Below the pieces are notes generated by a model that saw nothing but the letters and a program-made list of their open reading frames with translations, was not told the origin of the DNA and did no database searches. 64,000 nt of DNA from Prunella strophiata (lineage: Eukaryota; Chordata; Aves; Passeriformes; Prunellidae): NCBI GenBank assembly GCA_036583965.1, contig JAZBQD010000019.1, positions 17,065,585-17,129,584 of the forward strand, read 5' to 3'. This document shows, in pieces, positions 58,901 through 64,000 of this stretch. Within the stretch, counting starts at the first letter, position 1. Each line of letters opens with the position of its first letter. A program made the translations under genes and the position numbers.

Positions 58901-60553
58901 AGGCTAATTCAACTCTGTAAAACTAAGTTTGCATCAGGGCTGACTGTAAGAGTCTGCCTGCAGTATAGGCAGTGGCCAGAGCTAAGAGCTGCCAGTGGCC
59001 AGCTAAGCTGATGGAAGTCCAGAAGCAGCAATACTACAAATATCAGAAGTTTTCTCTTAAAATTGGAGTTCTATTAGAGGCTTGTAAATTCTTTCAGCTA
59101 AGCTTAAGTGCATGGGACCAGAAGCATTTCATGCTGCTTGAGGATTATGTTATTGAGCAGCTATTGTTACAATTAGCCTTAATAGAAAAATCCTTCTGAG
59201 AAAACATTTCAGTTCATTTTCTGAACTCTGCCTTTAGCTCAGCTATTCATTTCCTATCTAGTTACCAAGTCATATTTCCTCTTTGCTATTTTATCCTTTG
59301 CTATTTTATTTCTCATAAAGAGCTAGTCTAAATTTTTACATGTTTACTGCTATATATCTAAGAAGTAAATTGTTCAGGAATTCCCCTGGGGCAGTTTGTT
59401 AAGCAAAGCTCATTAATTTACTTGCCTGGATTGCCTACACACTCCTCTGCAGCTGGGAGTGCAGGTGCATGCAGACACTGGTGACCCCCCTTTACAACCT
59501 CATCCTTTCTCTTGCTGGCACTGCTGAGTGAAATGTGCCAGAGTCGCCAGAGTCGGCTCAAAGCTGTGCTGCTGTCTCCTGGGCTGGCAGCTCCAGTGCC
59601 CATCTGTCCTGAGTCAGGCATGGCCAGGGCTCAGCTGCCTCTGTCCTCAGGATTTTTAGTTCTAGAGTCAAGCAAAACTTTATCTTGTGCATCAGAATGA
59701 AAGCACTAAGAAGCACATAACATATTTCAACAACTTCAAAAAGCTGGGAGGGGCTGTTTGGGTCATGAAACCCAGTCCCTATGACCCCAGGCAGCCACAC
59801 AATAGAATGCTCCAAAGAATCCCCTCTGTGCTATAGTTCTGGCCTGGAAATGCTTCCCCATTTCCTGTGATAAATATAACCTCTTTTGTACCCACTACCA
59901 AAAGTCCACAAGATTGTAACATGCCACAGCAAAATATGGAGAGAATCACTGCAGTCCTGGCAGCAGTGGGTCTTTAATGGGTGAGCATGCCAATCTGATC
60001 TAGAAACTGATGGCAGCTCATCTCTCCTTCAGTTTGGGTTTTCCTCTACAGGTTCTTTCTTTTGTCACTTGGCAACAGGGAATTTCAATGCATTTTCTCT
60101 GCCTGTAAATTGGATGGTTTCGTTACTGTGCTGCCATTTTTATGCCTATGTTTCCAAGCTGTCAAACAGCTTTGTAACCAAGCATTTCTGATTGCAAATT
60201 CCAGACTGTTTACTTACACTTGATTTAATTTCTCACACAAAGTCAGAAATCATGTTGGCAAATGAGAGAACAGGGCTGTGTTGCTAATTAGTGTCCTGCC
60301 AATTTATAATATTTTACCAAGCCTAAGATCCCATCATGTGGTCACATGCTACACTCTGCTCTAAATTTGCTCAAAATACAAATGGAAACTACAGTGGTTC
60401 TTTTTCAAAAAAGGCAAATTAAAATTAAAGTGAATGTCAAAGATGCTCTGAAGCCTTTTGTTCCACTCAACAACACAGAATTCCTATTGATTCACCTGGA
60501 GTTCATGAAGCATGTCTAGGCCACAGCACGGAGAGAATCTGAAGTCTGTCAAG

Positions 60554-60599
60554 AGATAGACAAGATCTATCTGTAGATAGACAGACAAGGTCTGTCTGT
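60554..60599. repeat. Two adjacent short hairpins built from AGATAGAC / AGACAGAC units
   Basis: AGATAGA CAAGA TCTATCT (60554-60572) is a 7-bp stem with a 5-base loop. AGACAGAC AAG GTCTGTCT (60579-60597) is an 8-bp stem with a 3-base loop. The two halves look like variants of one unit. Confidence 0.7.
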
Positions 60600-63500
60600 A
60601 GAAAGACCAAATTATGTCCAGAAGAGTATCAGCCCCCATGTTCCCCAGCACTGCAAGCAAACCTCTGGGGCACCTGTTGCCCAGGCAGTAGAGGCTGGTC
60701 TTTCAGCAGGGCCTGTGCTAGAAGGATGTGCTCTGTGTGTGCAGGGCAGAGACACTGCCATGAACAGGAGTCTGTAGAAACACTCACCCCGAGGAAACTG
60801 GAAGGTAATGTTGAAGTACAACAAGGGTAGTGCTGACATTCCCAACCTTTCAGCTGCCTTCCTGCTTTATACATTAGTCCTGCAGAGATCAGCCTGAGCT
60901 TCCCAGGGAATATACTTTTTTTGCCATAGCTAGGGTCAGGGCAGTCACCAATCTCTCTGCAGCAGCTGGTCTGTCTTCTTCTCATTAGGATGGAAAGAAC
61001 AACTGTGGTAATACAAGGGCTTTTATGTTTTGTTGACCCCTAAATTTGCAGCAGCTGCTGCTACTGTCCTGGAGGTACTTGGAGCTAGAGATGCAAGCAG
61101 AAGGAATAACTGGTTCCCATAGCAGCAACCTCCAAGCCTTCAGTGTGGAGTGAGGCATTAAGGAAGGAGCCTGCCACAGGAGAGCAGCTCCCAGGAGTTG
61201 GAAGTACGAGATGTCAGTTCATCTGCCTGTCCATGGGAGGTGTGAGTGGTTTAGTGTTAAGTGCAGTCAACAACCTTTTTCATACCTCTAGAAATCACTC
61301 TGAGAAGTTAGCACAGGTAAATCCTCCCACATGTATGTGCCACCACTGCTCAGGGTGCCAGCTGGGGGAAGCATTTGGATTTGAAACATCTAGCAAGGAC
61401 TGCACTGCTTCACAAAACTGTGACAGCCATGCTGTGAACATCCTGCACTCCAGGTCCCCAGCTGCTCTGCAACATCTGTTAATTCTCACAACATGCCATG
61501 GTGCTGATTTTGATTGTTTTGTTTTTACAGGAAAAACCAACTTGAAGAATAGGTGACTAATCCCAGAAAGACTGTTCTGATGTGTATAATTTTACCCAGT
61601 TTATAGATAACCTTCTTAAATACTGAAGCAAATTTCACATACTGGTGCAGAGCTGAGGAGGTGTGGACAACACCAAAACTGGTATCAGCAGGGTACAACC
61701 ACTTTCCCAGAGTGCAGCAACATTGCCATTGGTACCTGATGGTGTCATCCACTGGCACAGTGTGGAGAATGGAGGCTTTTAGAAAGAGGATTTCTCTGCT
61801 CCAAGGCAAAAGCATTCACACAGATAGCTAAAAAGAGCATTCATGTCAATCTGATGCCATTATGTTTAATGGAGTTATATGTGTGATTTCTACAAAAACA
61901 AGATACTCCTACAGCAGAACTAGGAGAGAGAGACATTCATTTTACATTGTAGCAGCCCCATGGGAATGACAATAAAGGCTATAGATGCTGTGAGCCCAAT
62001 CACACAGCTGTGGTTATTTTGTGCAGTGCAAAACATGGGATTGATATTTACATAAATTCCCTGGGAAAGCTGTGTAAAGGAAGAGTGTCTGGCTTCCTGG
62101 CTAGCATGGCCTAACAGGCACAAGAGTCTTTGGCTCCCTATTCTCTGCTTTGTGATTTCTCTTTGCTTCCAATGTCATGCCACTACAGAACTTTTATCAT
62201 CATGACAAAGGCTTGGTAAAATTAAACTTCCCAGCAGAACTCACAGCTTCTCTCCTAAAATTTCAGATTTTTAAAATGGATCAGTTAACAAATTGTTGCT
62301 TGTACTCTCTGGCCACATAACATCTAACAGTGGAGTAATGGTTAACCCACTAAAGAGTGCCTAGCCAACACTGACTTTCTGGTCCCAATTTTTCTCTCAA
62401 CCTTTCTTCATGGGGCCAGAATTGCTAGCATGAGCAACAGTCAGAACCACAAAGGATTCATGTGCTCAAATTGCCACAAAAGTCCACAGCAGAAATTCTG
62501 AGATGTTAAACACTTGCTGCCCAGCCCTGGAGGTGCCTGGGGGAAGCTTCATCATTATGTCCTCAGAGAGAATCTGCACAAGGAGCTGCATTTTGGCTGG
62601 GCACTTGGCTTATGCTGTGGGGTGTTTAGCTGCTGTTCCAGCTGTTTTCCCTGCAGATGTTCCTGGAGCATACCTGACTGGGCTGGGGATAGAGTGGGCC
62701 TGGGAGGAGTAGGACCTCTCAGCTACCCTTCCTCCAAATGTGGCAGAATGTAGCACTTTGAACTCATGCTATTAACACTGGTTTGCCTTGGATGTCAGAC
62801 ATCTCTTTTTCTTCCTAGCCCCAAAAGCTTAAAAAATTCTGTACTCATTGAGAAGATGTAAGAACAGCCTCTCATAAAAGTTATACAAAATTCTAGTGTT
62901 TATGGTGTGCAGATTATGGATATGCTGCTACCTCCATGGATCAAAGTTCCATTCATACACCAATTAACAACTGTGGCCTTGTTTTAGAGCCATGTACCTA
63001 GGCAGAAAAGTAGTGATGTTGGTACAGGGCAGGAAACATCCCAAACTAAATGCAAAATAGATATTAACTCCCAGACACCTTCCAGGGTTGGATATCTGGA
63101 ATCAACCCAATGACTGGACAATTTCTGGAGGAAATAATGTATCTGCCATCTGGCTTTGTAACATGGCCCACTGCAATCACTCTTTCCTCAGGGCATGTTT
63201 TCATTGTACCATTCATGCAAATTTTGGAACAAGAGATGACAATGTAACTGCTAGACAGTTTGTTCCCCTCTCTTTTGCTATAATTGTGGGTCTCTGTTCA
63301 GTTCCTTGTTACTTAAGGAATCTTTAGTTTTATGTGACTATTAACCCAATTACTTTCCAATTGTCAGTTTCTCCACTCCTCTCCAGGGTGGGAAACTGTT
63401 CAATTAGTTTTACAGTACAGAATTCTCTGAAGGTCTGATTATAGATCAGGTTCTCATCAGTATGTTGCATCTATCACTTGAGACTCAATCACTTCAATAA

Positions 63501-63873
63501 CCAACAGGAAAATGAAGAATTTTGAATTTAAATGTCATTTTGATGTCAGTCCAACCAAGCACTTGGGAGCTGGTTATTCAAGAGCAGGGGTTAAACAGCC
63601 TTGTAGGCTGGGCAACTGGAGTGGAAAGCCACATGGCTAAATGTTCATGCCCCAGCACATTCCCTGGTAACCTGCCTGCTCTGCACTGGATGAGCTGTGA
63701 AGGAATAACTGTGATGCTCATGTCATGGGAGCAAACTGGGGAATGGCCTACCAGATGTCCTACCCAACCCTGCAACACTTCCATTTGGATCAAAGAGGAC
63801 AGACATCGAAGTTTTCTTCTGAGAGGTTGAGAAAACTTTTTCTTTGGGCTTTTTTTGTTGTTGATGATGGTGG

Positions 63874-64000
63874 TTTTGTTTTGTTTTGTTTTGTTTTGTT
63901 TTGTTTTGTTTTGTTTTGTTTTCTGGGGGGATCGTGTTTGGGGTTTTTTTTGTTTGTTTGGGTTTTTTTGTTTGGTTTTGGTTTTGGTTTTTTTGGTGGG
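63874..64000. repeat. (TTTTG)n and T/G-rich tract running off the window
   Basis: Nine TTTTG units (63874-63918), then a strand-asymmetric T/G stretch with runs of G and T up to the window end. No telomere repeat (TTAGGG)n is present. Confidence 0.92.

Larger units (their letters stand above)
46850..63870. other. Intergenic region upstream of PSMC1
   Basis: About 17 kb with no recognisable exon on either strand. ORFs here are short and have no family likeness. It contains the tandem duplication, a CR1 tail and simple repeats listed separately, and an AT-rich block at 53.03-53.23 kb with clustered homeodomain-, FOX- and POU-type motifs. Unrecognised UTR or non-coding RNA exons cannot be excluded. 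Confidence 0.65.

Noticed and set aside
61143..61556. 137-aa + strand ORF in the right intergenic region
   Set aside because: No recognisable domain, no splice context, no promoter and no codon bias; a chance ORF is the simplest reading.
63870..64000. Telomere-like repeat at the window end
   Set aside because: The unit is TTTTG and irregular T/G, not TTAGGG.
46850..64000. KCNK13 exons expected from human gene order
   Set aside because: No K2P channel coding sequence (for example a GYG selectivity filter in a membrane context) was found on either strand.

Overview
The window is vertebrate nuclear DNA, almost certainly from a bird. It carries two intron-bearing housekeeping genes with vertebrate splice signals and CpG-island promoters. 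The dispersed repeats I can recognise are CR1 LINE fragments and old MIR-like SINE pieces, and the introns are compact for a vertebrate. A passerine is plausible, but the sequence alone does not fix the species. There are no bacterial-style operons, CRISPR arrays, tRNA or rRNA genes.

Layout. Positions 1-8.69 kb are AT-rich upstream intergenic DNA with an (AT)n microsatellite and decayed LINE-like sequence. A CpG island (about 8.69-9.46 kb) holds YY1, ZNF143/THAP11-type and YY1 motifs and the first exon of NRDE2 (+ strand). NRDE2 has 14 coding exons from 9211 to 34858. They join in frame to a predicted 1167-residue protein, very close to the human length as I remember it. Its introns hold CR1 fragments (introns 4 and 12), MIR-like pieces (introns 7 and 11) and an extraordinary 509-base run of T (intron 6). 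From 34.86 to 38.47 kb lie the 3' ends of both genes. PSMC1 (- strand, 11 coding exons, 46200 down to 38466) joins in frame to exactly 440 residues, the usual length of proteasome subunit Rpt2. Its promoter is a second CpG island (about 45.96-46.37 kb) with an antioxidant-response-type element. A separate GC-rich patch lies at 46.65-46.80 kb. From about 46.85 kb to the end I see no gene. That stretch holds a perfect 152-bp duplication, a CR1 tail, poly-T and T/G-rich simple repeats, and one AT-rich block that looks like a possible regulatory element.

Function. NRDE2 is a nuclear HAT-repeat protein that binds the exosome helicase MTR4 in RNA surveillance. PSMC1 (Rpt2) is an AAA+ ATPase of the 26S proteasome base. 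The two genes are tail to tail, as I recall for the human 14q32 locus. They are linked by position and not by a known shared pathway. By human gene order I would expect CALM1 beyond the left edge and KCNK13 beyond the right edge, but neither is visible here. I found no convincing new biological system. The items most worth checking are the 509-T run, a sharply GC-rich patch inside PSMC1 exon 8, a recursive-splice-like site at NRDE2 exon 4, and the recent tandem duplication at 47 kb.
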